A stretch of 64,000 bases of DNA. It comes from Pseudotabrizicola sp. Lineage in GTDB: Bacteria > Pseudomonadota > Alphaproteobacteria > Rhodobacterales > Rhodobacteraceae. Below are positions 26,039-35,200 of the stretch, one piece after another. Within the stretch, counting starts at the first letter, position 1. Every line of letters starts with the position of its first letter. The stretch lies in contig NZ_JAUSNR010000032.1 of NCBI RefSeq assembly GCF_030656345.1, positions 124,001-188,000 of the forward strand, given 5' to 3'. A model generated the notes under the pieces. That model worked only from the letters and a program-made list of their open reading frames with translations. It did not search any database and was not told the DNA's origin. A program made the translations under genes and the position numbers.

Positions 26039-27499
26039 ATGATCCGTGAAAAACCGAAGAACCTCTGGCTCTCGCGCTGGGGCTTTATCCTCGCTGCAAC
26101 CGGCTCCGCCGTGGGCCTGGGCAATATCTGGAAATTCCCCTACATCACCGGCGAATACGGCGGTGGTGCGTTTGTATTGATGTACCTGGCCTGCATTCTG
26201 GCGATTGGTATTCCGGTGATGATGACCGAGATCGCTATCGGCCGTCGTGGGCGTGGCAGCCCGATCGACGCCATCGGCCGGGTGGTGCGCGAGAGCAGCG
26301 GCAATCCACTGTGGAAGGCGGTGGGCGGCATGGCCATGCTGGCCGGTTTTATGATCCTGTGTTTCTACGTGGTGGTGGCCGGCTGGGCCTTTGCCTACAC
26401 GGTGAAAATGCTCGACGGTTCTCTGGCTGCCACCAGTGTCGAGGCGCTCGGCGGGGTGTTCCAGGCGCATAACGCCAACCCCTGGCAGCTCGGCGGCTGG
26501 AGCGTGTTGGTGGCGCTGTTGACTCTGGCGATTGTAGCCAAGGGGGTGCAGCAGGGCATTGAGAATGCGGTGCGCTGGATGATGCCTGGCCTGGCCGTAA
26601 TGCTGCTGGTGCTGGTGGGCTATGCCTTTACCAGTGGCGGCTTCAGCGCCGGCTTCGATTTCCTGTTCAGCTTCGACGCCTCGAAGATCACCGGCGAGGC
26701 CCTGCTCGCCGCGTTGGGGCATGCCTTCTTCACCCTCAGCCTGGCGTCCGGGGCGATTCTCACCTACGGCTCTTATATCCCCGATGGCCAGTCGATTGCC
26801 CGTACCACCTTCGTCGTCGCCTTGTGCGACACCAGCGTCGCGCTGCTCGCCGGTCTGGCGATTTTCCCGATCATCTTTGCCAACGGCATGAGTCCGGGAG
26901 CAGGGCCAGGTTTGATTTTCATGAGCCTGCCGCTGGCCTTCCAGCAGATGCCGTTCGGCACCGCGTTCGGGGTGTTGTTCTTTGCCATGGTGTCGATCGC
27001 CGCGCTGACCTCAGCGATTTCCATGATCGAAGCTACGGTGGCCTACCTGAACGAGAAGCACGGCATCAGTCGGATGAAATCCGCGGCCCTGGCCGGCGGC
27101 GCGCTGCTGGTGATCAGCCTGTTGGCCATGCTCTCGTTCAACCTGATGGCCGGCTGGACGCCGCTGGGCAAGAACTTCTTCGACTGGCTGGATTACCTGA
27201 CATCGCGCTGGATGATGCCCCTGGGCGGGATTTTCCTGGTCTGCCTGGCGGGCTATGCGCTGCGCGACGAAATCATGCGCGACGAGCTGAACCTGCCGCC
27301 GCTGGGCTATGCCCTCTGGTTGTTCATGGTGCGCTACGTCAGTCCGGTGCTGATCATGGTGGTGTTCCTGCACGCGCTCGGTTGGCTCGGCTTCGACCCG
27401 GTTACCGAGTGGTACTGGATCGTCGGGGCCATCGGTCTGCTTACGGTATGTGGTGAGGTGCTGCGACCACGTGTGTTGCCGGTACTCGTTGGGCGTTAA
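26039..27499 (+). CDS. Sodium-dependent transporter, NSS (neurotransmitter:sodium symporter) family
   Basis: A 486-residue symporter with about eleven or twelve membrane helices. The family N-terminus WLSRWGFILAATGSAVGLGNIWKFPYITGEYGGGAF contains the unwound Na+/substrate site of helix 1. ANGMSPGAGPGLIFMSLPLAFQQMPFGTAFGVLFF is the typical helix 7/8 region. Bacterial members carry amino acids such as tyrosine or tryptophan. Its place right after the tyrosine operon suggests tyrosine uptake, which is inference. Confidence 0.9.
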   Translation: MIREKPKNLWLSRWGFILAATGSAVGLGNIWKFPYITGEYGGGAFVLMYLACILAIGIPVMMTEIAIGRRGRGSPIDAIGRVVRESSGNPLWKAVGGMAMLAGFMILCFYVVVAGWAFAYTVKMLDGSLAATSVEALGGVFQAHNANPWQLGGWSVLVALLTLAIVAKGVQQGIENAVRWMMPGLAVMLLVLVGYAFTSGGFSAGFDFLFSFDASKITGEALLAALGHAFFTLSLASGAILTYGSYIPDGQSIARTTFVVALCDTSVALLAGLAIFPIIFANGMSPGAGPGLIFMSLPLAFQQMPFGTAFGVLFFAMVSIAALTSAISMIEATVAYLNEKHGISRMKSAALAGGALLVISLLAMLSFNLMAGWTPLGKNFFDWLDYLTSRWMMPLGGIFLVCLAGYALRDEIMRDELNLPPLGYALWLFMVRYVSPVLIMVVFLHALGWLGFDPVTEWYWIVGAIGLLTVCGEVLRPRVLPVLVGR

Positions 27500-27526
27500 T
27501 CGCGGCAAACTAAGTGGCAGTGAGAG

Positions 27527-27558
27527 GGGCGCACAGGCGAAAGCCGTGCGCCCTTTTT
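27527..27558 (+). terminator. Rho-independent terminator after the NSS transporter
   Basis: GGGCGCAC, A, GGC, a GAAA loop, GCC, GTGCGCCC, then TTTTT. A stable stem with a T run. Confidence 0.92.
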
Positions 27559-27869
27559 GTTACTTACAGATTGGCCGCCATAACCTTGGCGCGGACTTTT
27601 TGGCGATAATTCGCCATTCGCGATAAAGGATCAGCGGAAACTTGCCGATAAACCGGGTTATCCGCAGCATTCGGGTTTTGGCTTCATCACGCTGAGCAAC
27701 CGCCAGCCGCTCTGGCGCAGGCCTTGGCGCTTTTACCTGGGCCGGCGCAGGCCTCTGGCGCAAGGGTTGCAACAACGCGAGGCTAAACTGCCATCAGTCG
27801 TTCATGTGCTTGTCTGGGCCGCCATCGTGCAGCCTTGCTGCGCTCGATAATAAATACGGAGCCGTTCTT

Positions 27870-29825
27870 ATGTCCTCTTCTGCCGCCCGCCTGCTCGCCG
27901 ATCTGTCTGTCGGTAAAAAGCTTATGTGTGGCTTCGGCCTGGTGCTGTTGCTCACGGTGGCTGTTACCGGCAGTGGCTTTCTGGCGGTGCAAGCCGTGCT
28001 GGACGGGCATGCCAGCACCAGTGGCCTGTCGGCAATCGATGCCCAGGTGCTGCAGGCGCGCCGCGCCGAGCGTGATTTTGCCCTGCGACAGACCAGCGAA
28101 GCCGCCGCCCAGGTGCATGAGCAGCTGGACCGGGTCGGCGCCGCAGTTGCCCAGCAGTTGGCACTGGCGTCCGGCGCTGATCAGGCGCGCCTGAAAAGCA
28201 TGCAGCAGGCCATCGACGACTACCGCCGCCAGTTCGACAGCTTTGTCGGGCAGCAGGGTAATGCCCGTGCGGCGCGTACGCAGATGCGTGAGGCGGCCGG
28301 TGAGGCGCGTGATCAGTTTGATGTGATTGAACTGGACATGTACGACGCAGTGCGTGAGCTGCGCCTGGAAGGTGACAAGCTGCGCGGCAGTGACCCGCTG
28401 ACGCTGGCGGAAACCGCCTCGGGCCTGAGCAAGCGCATGCTCGATCTGCGCGGCCATGAAAGCCAGTTCATCATCGATGGCTCGGCCGAAGCCCTGGAAG
28501 AGTGGACCTATATCAACGATGACCTGCAAACCGTGGCGCGCAGCTTGATGGTCTGGCTGGATGACGACCAGAAAGGCGCTATCGAAACTGCCTTGAAGGC
28601 CCTGACCCTGTATCAGCAGGCCTTTACCAATTATCAGCAGGTACGCGAGCAGAGCCAGCAGAGCGAAGCCGCGATGGTTGAACGTGCCCAGGCCGCGCTG
28701 GCCCTAGTGGAGGAAGCCAAAGTCCAGGAAGAGCGGGCCATGGTCGCTGACAGCCGTCAGGCCATGCTGTTGCTCGGCGCCATGGGTATTGCCGCCGTGG
28801 TTCTGGGTATGCTGGCGGCGTTGATTATTTCCCGTCTGATCGTTGCGCCCCTGCAGCAGACCGTGGTGTTTGCCCAGCGCATCGCTGCTGGCGACCTGAC
28901 CCACGACCTGCCGCAGGATCGACGTGACGAGCCGGGCCAGTTGATGGCGGCCATGCAGGTGATGAGTGTGAGTCTGCGCACTCTGGTCGGGCGAATTGGC
29001 GGGGGCGTCAGCCAGATTGCCGCCGCCGCCGAGCAGTTGTCGGCGATCACCGCGCAGACCAGCGCCGGGGTGCAAAGCCAGCGTCAGGAAACCGAACAGA
29101 CCGCTACTGCCATGCATCAGATGGCCGCCACTGTGCAGGAAGTGGCGCAGAACGCCGAACAGGCTTCTTTGGCTGCTCGCGCCGCCGATCAGGAGGCGCA
29201 GCAAGGCAATCAGGTGGTGCAGCAGGCGGTCAGCCAGATAGGCCATCTGGCCACCGAGGTGCAAGAGTCCGCCGAAGCGATTGCCGCGTTGAATCAGGAA
29301 AGCGCACGGATTGGCGGCGTGCTGGAGGTGATTCGCAACGTCGCCGAGCAGACCAATCTGCTCGCGCTGAACGCCGCCATCGAAGCCGCACGGGCTGGCG
29401 AGCAGGGCCGGGGTTTTGCCGTGGTGGCCGATGAAGTGCGCGCCTTGGCCAAGCGCGCGCAGGAGTCCACCGAAGAAATCGAAGGGCTGATCGCCAGCCT
29501 GCAACGCCTGGCCAAGGGCGCAGTGGAAAAAATGGACAGCAGCCGTAGCCTGACTCAGCGCACCGTCACCCTGGCGGGCGAAGCCGGCGCCGCCCTGGGC
29601 CGTATCACCCAGGCGGTGAGCACCATCGAGCAGATGAATCAGCAGATCGCCGCCGCCGCCGAAGAGCAGAGCGCAGTGGCGGAAACCATCAGCGAAAGCG
29701 TGACGCGGGTACGCGATATCGGCGAGCAAAGCGCCAGCGCCAGTCAGCAGACTGCGGCGTCCAGTGCCGAGCTGGCGCGTTTAGGCGTTGAGCTGCAGGG
29801 GCTGGTGGCGCAGTTCCGCAGCTGA
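27870..29825 (+). CDS. Methyl-accepting chemotaxis protein with HBM-type sensor domain
   Basis: A 651-residue transmembrane chemoreceptor. Helix 1 is near residues 18-40 and helix 2 near 297-322. Between them lies a long all-helical periplasmic region of about 250 residues with the helical bimodular (HBM) pattern seen in McpS-like receptors for organic acids or amines. A HAMP domain and a signalling domain with the hairpin tip [34 protein letters not shown] follow. It lacks a C-terminal CheR-tethering pentapeptide. ACGGAG precedes the ATG at 27,870. Its 3' end faces a relic of a hydrolase gene. Confidence 0.9.
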   Translation: MSSSAARLLADLSVGKKLMCGFGLVLLLTVAVTGSGFLAVQAVLDGHASTSGLSAIDAQVLQARRAERDFALRQTSEAAAQVHEQLDRVGAAVAQQLALASGADQARLKSMQQAIDDYRRQFDSFVGQQGNARAARTQMREAAGEARDQFDVIELDMYDAVRELRLEGDKLRGSDPLTLAETASGLSKRMLDLRGHESQFIIDGSAEALEEWTYINDDLQTVARSLMVWLDDDQKGAIETALKALTLYQQAFTNYQQVREQSQQSEAAMVERAQAALALVEEAKVQEERAMVADSRQAMLLLGAMGIAAVVLGMLAALIISRLIVAPLQQTVVFAQRIAAGDLTHDLPQDRRDEPGQLMAAMQVMSVSLRTLVGRIGGGVSQIAAAAEQLSAITAQTSAGVQSQRQETEQTATAMHQMAATVQEVAQNAEQASLAARAADQEAQQGNQVVQQAVSQIGHLATEVQESAEAIAALNQESARIGGVLEVIRNVAEQTNLLALNAAIEAARAGEQGRGFAVVADEVRALAKRAQESTEEIEGLIASLQRLAKGAVEKMDSSRSLTQRTVTLAGEAGAALGRITQAVSTIEQMNQQIAAAAEEQSAVAETISESVTRVRDIGEQSASASQQTAASSAELARLGVELQGLVAQFRS

Positions 29826-29837
29826 TCAGAGCGCTGT

Positions 29838-29945
29838 TATTGCACGCCGCTGCTGGCCAGCTGCGCTTTACGCAGTTCATTGGCCCAGGCCAGTAACGGC
29901 ACCTGAATTTCGGGTTGCCAGGTGCGACCAAAACAGCTGCCGGCG
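29838..29945 (-). pseudogene. Relic of a metal-dependent hydrolase gene (3' end only)
   Basis: On the minus strand the frame ends RTWQPEIQVPLLAWANELRKAQLASSGVQ. It matches the end of the intact hydrolase at 35,201-36,289 (RIWQPDLQVPLAAWASELGKPQLSAA). The DNA is also alike (shared GGCCCAGGC and GGCACCTG words). Upstream the similarity stops and no start or membrane part remains. As at the intact copy, it lies tail-to-tail with an MCP end. Confidence 0.75.
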
Positions 29946-30454
29946 TTAGAGGTAGCTGCGGCCCATCGGCAGGCGCTGGGCGAAGTGCCGCCGCGAGTCA
30001 GTAGCTCAAGCTTATGCTGCTGGCCGGGCGCACCGGGATCATCATCGCTGACACCGGTGCGTGGGTGGCTTACTGCGGCCACCCGTTGAACATTGCCCCC
30101 GGTATGCTGCGGCAGACGCCTATCGCGCGTTGCTGTATATCGCTTTCAGTCTCGACGGTGGCGGTGAGCGGGTAGCTGCCTGGGCCAGTGCTCTGGAGCA
30201 GCTGCGCCACTCGGTGAGTTGAAGCGCATTCAGCGTCGGAACCAGCCAGCCGTCGCGCCGTAAAAATGCGGAACCGGCGCGAGCCCAGCCCAATGCCGGC
30301 GACAAACTGTTTGTGGATTGTTACGGGCACGCATACCAATTTTGTGCCGCAACCCCGCGTTAGAGCGTCAGCACAGCCCTTGTGCTGGCTTCAACAACAA
30401 TAATTCTCCAGCGAAACCTGAACGGCCTGTCTTAGTCACAGCTGGAGAATTTTC
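29946..30454. other. Degenerate intergenic region between two MCP genes
   Basis: No intact gene. On the plus strand one frame near 30,105-30,222 reads AAADAYRALLYIAFSLDGGG and ERVAAWASALEQLRHSVS before a stop. It looks like a protein C-terminus without a start, probably another relic, of unknown family. Confidence 0.45.
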
Positions 30455-32377
30455 ATGAACACCTGGTTTGCCAACCTTAGTGTCACCCGTAAGCTGGCCC
30501 TCGGCTTCGGCCTGGTGCTGGCCCTGACTCTCGCCCTGGCATGGGTCGCCTGGTCCGGTCTGGGTAGCCTTATCCAGCGCAGTACCTGGATGAGCGATAT
30601 CACCCAGCTCAACACCACCCTGACCAATCTGCGCATTGCCCGCCTGCAGTTCATGCTGGCCAAGGGCGATGCAGCGAGCAGCGATCGCGTACTGAGCAAC
30701 CTCGATATCTATTTGCAGCAGCAGAAGAAGTTGCTCGGCAGTTTCACCAATCCGGTCAACGTCAAGCTGCTGCAGGAGCAGGATCGCTATAACCAGGATT
30801 ACCAGCGCTCGCTCGGTGGCATGCGCGCCGCCTATGCGGCTACTGATGCTGCACGGCGCGAGGTAGCCGGCGAGACGCAACAACTCGGCGAGTTGCTGGG
30901 CGCCATGGAGCGCAGTGTGGAGTTGTTGCCGGAGTACGACGGCGACCGTTTTGCCCAGTTGCAGGCGCTAACCCGCACCCAAGGCGAGCTGCTGCGCCTG
31001 CGCTACCTGCTTGAACGTTACGACAGCGCCCCAGATGCGCAAACCGAGCAGGCGCTGGTTGAGCGCATCGCCGCCGCCCACGCCAGTCTCGGCCCGTTGG
31101 AGCAAGCCTTCGGCGTCGCTCAGCAGGATGTGGTACGCCGCATCGCAACGGCATTGGGTCAGTACCAGAAGACGCTGCAGGCGTTCAAGCTGGCCACTGG
31201 CGACATTGCGCGCACCCGTCAGGAAATGACCGTGCAGCAGGGTGAGATCGTGCGTATCAGCGAGACGCTGTACCAGTTCCAGATGGACCGCCTGGCCATC
31301 GAGAGCGCCCAGGCGCGTAGCTTGCAGATCGGCGCCACACTGCTGGCGATGCTCTTTGGCGTGCTGGCCGCCTGGGTTATTACCCGGCAGATCACCCGTC
31401 CGCTGCAGGACACCCTGAGCGCGGTGCAGCGCATTGCCGAGGGTGACCTGACTGCCAGTGTGCAGGTCGACCGTCGCGATGAGATGGGCCAGTTGCAGCA
31501 AGGTATCCAGCATATGGCCGCGACCCTGCGTGAGTTGATTGGCGGTATCCGAGATGGCGTGGGGCAGATCGCCAGTGCCGCCGAGGAGCTGTCTGCCGTG
31601 ACCGAGCAGACCAGTGCCGGCGCCAACCGCCAGAAAAGCGAGACTGACCAGGTGGCCACCGCCATGCATGAGATGTCGGCCACCGTGCAGGAAGTGGCGC
31701 GCAACGCCGAACAAGCCTCGCAGGCCGCCAACGAGGCGGACGGCCAGGCGCGCCTGGGCGACAAGGTAGTGGGCGAGGTGATCGCTCAGATCGAGCGTTT
31801 GGCCGCCGAGGTCAGCCGTTCCAGCGAGGCCATGAATGGGCTACAGCAAGAAAGCAACAAGATCGGCAGCGTGATGGACGTGATCAACGCGGTGGCCGAG
31901 CAGACCAATCTGCTGGCGCTCAATGCCGCCATTGAGGCCGCGCGCGCAGGCGAGGCCGGGCGCGGTTTTGCCGTGGTCGCCGACGAGGTGCGCGGCCTGG
32001 CCCAGCGCACGCAGAAATCCACCGAGGAAATCGAAGCACTGATCGCCGGTCTGCAGAACGGTACCAAGCAGGTGGCGGCAGCGATGCGCAACAGCTGCAG
32101 CCTCACCGACAGCAGCGTCGAACTGACGCGCAAGGCGGGCGACTCGTTGGGCAACATCACCCATGCGGTGTCCAACATCCAGTCGATGAACCAGCAGATC
32201 GCCGCTGCTGCCGAGGAGCAGAGTGCGGTGGCCGAGGAAATTAGCCGCAGCATCATCAGCGTGCGCGACATTTCCGAGCAAACCGCCACTGCCAGTGACG
32301 AGACCGCCGCTTCGAGTGCAGAGCTGGCGCGCTTGGGCAATCAACTGCAAATGCTGGTTAGCCGCTTCCGCGTTTAA
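30455..32377 (+). CDS. Methyl-accepting chemotaxis protein with HBM-type sensor domain
   Basis: A 640-residue chemoreceptor with helix 1 near residues 12-34, a helical periplasmic module of about 250 residues, helix 2 near 290-312, then HAMP and signalling domains. The tip is [45 protein letters not shown]. The layout matches the preceding MCP but the sensor sequences differ strongly, so the ligands probably differ. TGGAGA lies upstream of the ATG. No pentapeptide tether is present at the end (LVSRFRV). Confidence 0.9.
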   Translation: MNTWFANLSVTRKLALGFGLVLALTLALAWVAWSGLGSLIQRSTWMSDITQLNTTLTNLRIARLQFMLAKGDAASSDRVLSNLDIYLQQQKKLLGSFTNPVNVKLLQEQDRYNQDYQRSLGGMRAAYAATDAARREVAGETQQLGELLGAMERSVELLPEYDGDRFAQLQALTRTQGELLRLRYLLERYDSAPDAQTEQALVERIAAAHASLGPLEQAFGVAQQDVVRRIATALGQYQKTLQAFKLATGDIARTRQEMTVQQGEIVRISETLYQFQMDRLAIESAQARSLQIGATLLAMLFGVLAAWVITRQITRPLQDTLSAVQRIAEGDLTASVQVDRRDEMGQLQQGIQHMAATLRELIGGIRDGVGQIASAAEELSAVTEQTSAGANRQKSETDQVATAMHEMSATVQEVARNAEQASQAANEADGQARLGDKVVGEVIAQIERLAAEVSRSSEAMNGLQQESNKIGSVMDVINAVAEQTNLLALNAAIEAARAGEAGRGFAVVADEVRGLAQRTQKSTEEIEALIAGLQNGTKQVAAAMRNSCSLTDSSVELTRKAGDSLGNITHAVSNIQSMNQQIAAAAEEQSAVAEEISRSIISVRDISEQTATASDETAASSAELARLGNQLQMLVSRFRV

Positions 32378-32452
32378 CGCGCAAGCCTGCAGGTCGTGGC
32401 AGCCAGTCACGGCCTGCGGTATTTGGGTCAGGCCATCGGCGCTTAAGCCCAT

Positions 32453-32575
32453 AGGCGCTTGGCAACCCGGGCGAGCAAAGCGTCAATAAGGTGTCCAGTG
32501 CGGTACATCTGCGCTTCGACATCCAGGCGTCCAGCTTACCGCCGTTCTCCAGGGAGCGGCTGCTGGCGTTGCGAC
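32453..32575 (+). pseudogene. arfB: Relic of arfB (peptide-release factor gene fragment)
   Basis: The frame encodes [20 protein letters not shown] and then [10 protein letters not shown]. Intact ArfB at 39,235 has [20 protein letters not shown] and [13 protein letters not shown] identity is obvious by eye through GCTGGCGTTGCGAC and ends abruptly there. The GGQ-coding part is degraded and the basic tail is absent. It is jammed against the 3' end of the MFS gene. Confidence 0.8.
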
Positions 32576-32595
32576 CTTTTAAGCGCCGAACGGGC

Positions 32596-33804
32596 TCAGT
32601 GGCCGGCGACCAATGTGGCGCTACCGCTGCTCGGTTGCGGCAGTGGGTTTTTGCGATCCAGATGACCACTCCAGACGGTCAGGGCGTAGGCCACCAGCAC
32701 TACCAGGCCGCCGATCCAGGCGGTATGGATCAGTCCCAGATGGGTAACGATCAGCCCACCACCCCAGGCGCCGCCAGCGATGCCGAGGTTGAAGGCAGCG
32801 ATATTCAGGCCCGACGCGACATCCACAGCGTGCGGTGTGTGATGTTCGGCCTGGCGCACCACATACACCTGCAGGCCCGGCACGTTACCGAAGGCCACCG
32901 CGCCCCAGAGCAGCACGGTCAGCAGCGCGAGCCATGGGTTGTGGGCGGTAAAGGTGAGCATAAACAGCACAGCGGCGAGCAGCAGGAAGATGATTTTCAG
33001 TGCGCTGATCGGCCCATGTTTATCTGCCAGTTTGCCGCCCCAGATATTGCCGAAGGCCACAGACACGCCATACACCAGCAGCACCAGGCTGACGCTGCCA
33101 GCGCTGAAACCGGCCAGGTCCTGCAGGATCGGCGCAAGGAAGGTGAAGGCAATGAAGGTGCCGCCGTAGCCGATGGCGGTCATCGCGTACACCAGCAGCA
33201 GGCGTGGTTGTTTGAGCACTTGCAGTTGCTGAAGTACCGAGGCCGGTTTGTTGTGTTGAATGTTCTTCGGCACGTACAGCCTTTTGCCGACAAAGGCGAT
33301 TACCCCCAGGGCGGACACCGCGAGGAAAGTTTCGCGCCAGCCAAAATGCTGACCGATAAAGGTGCCCAACGGCACGCCAGTGACCAGGGCCACGGTCAGG
33401 CCGGTGAACATAATGGCAATCGCGCTGGCGGCTTTTTCTTTCGGGACCAGACTGGTGGCGATGGTCGAGCCGATGGAGAAGAACACCCCATGAGCCAGGC
33501 CGGTGACGATCCGCGCAATCACCAGTGATTCATAGCCGGGTGCTTGCCAGGCCAGCAGGTTGCCGGCGGTAAACAGCACCATCAGGCCGAGTAGCAGTGA
33601 CTTGCGCGGTACCTTGCCGGTGAGGGCGGTAAGCAGTGGCGCGCCGATAGCCACACCGAGGGCATAGAGACTGACCAACAGGCCGGCAGAGGGCAGGCTG
33701 ACACCCAGGTCAGCGGCGATGGTGGGCAGCAAGCCGACGATCACGAACTCGGTGGTGCCGATGGCGAAAGCGCTGAGGGTGAGCGCCAGTAGGGCGATGG
33801 GCAT
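32596..33804 (-). CDS. MFS transporter, DHA1 (AraJ/Cmr-like) family
   Basis: A 402-residue twelve-helix transporter starting [41 protein letters not shown], the DHA1 N-terminus found in drug/arabinose exporters such as AraJ. The loop 2-3 motif reads [19 protein letters not shown]. The ATG at 33,804 is preceded by a GGAG-like GCGGAG. It is divergent from a LysR regulator, a usual export/regulator pair. The substrate is unknown. Confidence 0.88.
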   Translation of the reverse strand: MPIALLALTLSAFAIGTTEFVIVGLLPTIAADLGVSLPSAGLLVSLYALGVAIGAPLLTALTGKVPRKSLLLGLMVLFTAGNLLAWQAPGYESLVIARIVTGLAHGVFFSIGSTIATSLVPKEKAASAIAIMFTGLTVALVTGVPLGTFIGQHFGWRETFLAVSALGVIAFVGKRLYVPKNIQHNKPASVLQQLQVLKQPRLLLVYAMTAIGYGGTFIAFTFLAPILQDLAGFSAGSVSLVLLVYGVSVAFGNIWGGKLADKHGPISALKIIFLLLAAVLFMLTFTAHNPWLALLTVLLWGAVAFGNVPGLQVYVVRQAEHHTPHAVDVASGLNIAAFNLGIAGGAWGGGLIVTHLGLIHTAWIGGLVVLVAYALTVWSGHLDRKNPLPQPSSGSATLVAGH

Positions 33805-33905
33805 AGGGGAAACTCCGCAGAGGGTTGTGTGGCGCGCAGTCTCACCGGAACACTCATGCAGAAAAATAGGGTTTTCGGCACAAGATATTTGACTAAAATG
33901 CATGA

Positions 33906-34802
33906 ATGAAAACGACCCTCGATGAACTACTGGCCTTTGTCAGCGTGGTGGACTGCGGTTCGATCAGCGCCGCTGCCCAACAACTGACGCAGACGGCGTC
34001 CGGTGTGAGTCGCGCCCTGAGCCGGCTGGAAGAAAAGCTCGATGTCACCCTGTTGCGCCGCACCACGCGCCGTCTGGAGCTGACCGAGGAGGGCCAGGCC
34101 TTTCTGGTCCAGGCGCGCAAGATTCTCGATGCGGTGGAAAGTGCTGAAGAGCAGATAAAAGTGCGCCGGCAGAAGCCCGCCGGGCGTTTGCGGGTAAATG
34201 CTGCCGCACCCTTTATGCTGCATGCGGTGGTGCCGCTGGTGGCGGGGTTTCGTGCGCAGTACCCGGAGATTCAGCTGGAGCTGCACAGTAGCGACCAGAT
34301 TATCGACCTGCTGGAGCAGCGCACCGATATCGCCATCCGCATCGGCCCGCTGCGCGATTCCACCCTGCATGCGCGGCCGCTGGGCAGCAATCGCCTGCGC
34401 ATTCTCGCCAGCCCGGCCTACCTCAAGGCTCATGGCATGCCGAAAAGCGTCGAGGACCTGAGCCGGCATAGCCTGCTCGGCTTTACCCAGCCTGATAGCC
34501 TTAACCAGTGGCCGCTGCGCCATGCTTTGGGCGATGCCTACAGCATCACCCCGAGCCTTAGCGCCTCCAGCGGCGAGACCTTGCGCCAACTGGCGTTGAC
34601 CGGTGTGGGGATCGTTTGCCTGTCGGACTTTATGACCGCTGCCGACCGCGCCAGCGGTGGGCTGGTGCAACTGCTGCTGCGTGAAACAGTCGAGGTGCGG
34701 CAGCCGATTCACGCGGTGTACTACCGCAACACCGCGCTGGCCTCGCGCATCAGTTGCTTTCTCGATTACCTGGGCAACCAGCTTGTCGACCCTGCCAGTT
34801 AG
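33906..34802 (+). CDS. LysR family transcriptional regulator
   Basis: A 298-residue LysR regulator. The winged helix-turn-helix occupies residues 1-60 (LLAFVSVVDCGSISAAAQQLTQTASGVSRALSRLEEKLDVTLLRRTTRRLELTEEG, read in parts). The periplasmic-binding-like effector domain has GRLRVNAAAPFMLHAVVPL and DIAIRIGPLRDSTLHARPLG. It belongs to the CrgA/DmlR-like branch. It probably controls the divergent MFS gene from the 100-bp shared region. Confidence 0.9.
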   Translation: MKTTLDELLAFVSVVDCGSISAAAQQLTQTASGVSRALSRLEEKLDVTLLRRTTRRLELTEEGQAFLVQARKILDAVESAEEQIKVRRQKPAGRLRVNAAAPFMLHAVVPLVAGFRAQYPEIQLELHSSDQIIDLLEQRTDIAIRIGPLRDSTLHARPLGSNRLRILASPAYLKAHGMPKSVEDLSRHSLLGFTQPDSLNQWPLRHALGDAYSITPSLSASSGETLRQLALTGVGIVCLSDFMTAADRASGGLVQLLLRETVEVRQPIHAVYYRNTALASRISCFLDYLGNQLVDPAS

Positions 34803-34842
34803 CTGCTGTGCATATGGCATTTCTCCAGGCGCGCGACTGGAG

Positions 34843-35115
34843 CGTAATGGTGCTGCCGAGCAAGGCACCGAGCGTGCCGAGCGGCTGCATGACAGTCTGG
34901 CAGCAGTTACTGCGTTACTGGTTCAGTTGCAGCAGGTCGCCGCTGCAGCCGAGGAGCAGAGTGCCTTGGCTGAAATCATCAGCGAAAGCGTTACCCGGGT
35001 GCGAAGGATCCGCGAGCAGAGCGCCACTGCCAGCGAGCAAACTGCCGCCCCCAGCGCTGAACTGGCGCGTCTGGGTGTCGAGTTGTAAGACGTGGTCGCG
35101 CAGTTCCGTACCTGA
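34843..35115 (+). pseudogene. Relic of a methyl-accepting chemotaxis protein gene (3' end)
   Basis: The frame reads [40 protein letters not shown] and [12 protein letters not shown], then a TAA (35,086), then DVVAQFRT and a natural stop. MCP at 27,870 ends [20 protein letters not shown]...[20 protein letters not shown]. The early TAA stands where the intact gene has a glutamine codon. Sensor, HAMP and most of the signalling domain are missing. It lies tail-to-tail with the hydrolase gene, mirroring the 29.8-kb arrangement. Confidence 0.82.
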
Positions 35116-35130
35116 GGTAAATCAAGGGTC

Positions 35131-35194
35131 TGGCGCAATCCGGGAGTGGTCTTCAGGGTTCAGAGTCTTGTTGATCCCGGCTCCAGATTGCGCT
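35131..35194. repeat. REP-like dyad GCGCAATCCGGGA...TCCCGG...ATTGCGC
   Basis: The two halves pair imperfectly between the MCP relic and the hydrolase gene. A related element lies at 55,651-55,731, and a cleaner relative at 42,356-42,407. Confidence 0.5.
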
Positions 35195-35200
35195 GCATCG

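Noticed and set aside
27560..27775. A 71-codon minus-strand frame ending in a basic, Trp-containing tail
   Set aside because: It begins in low-complexity proline/alanine codons, overlaps the NSS terminator region and has no family match. A small relic is possible but not supported.
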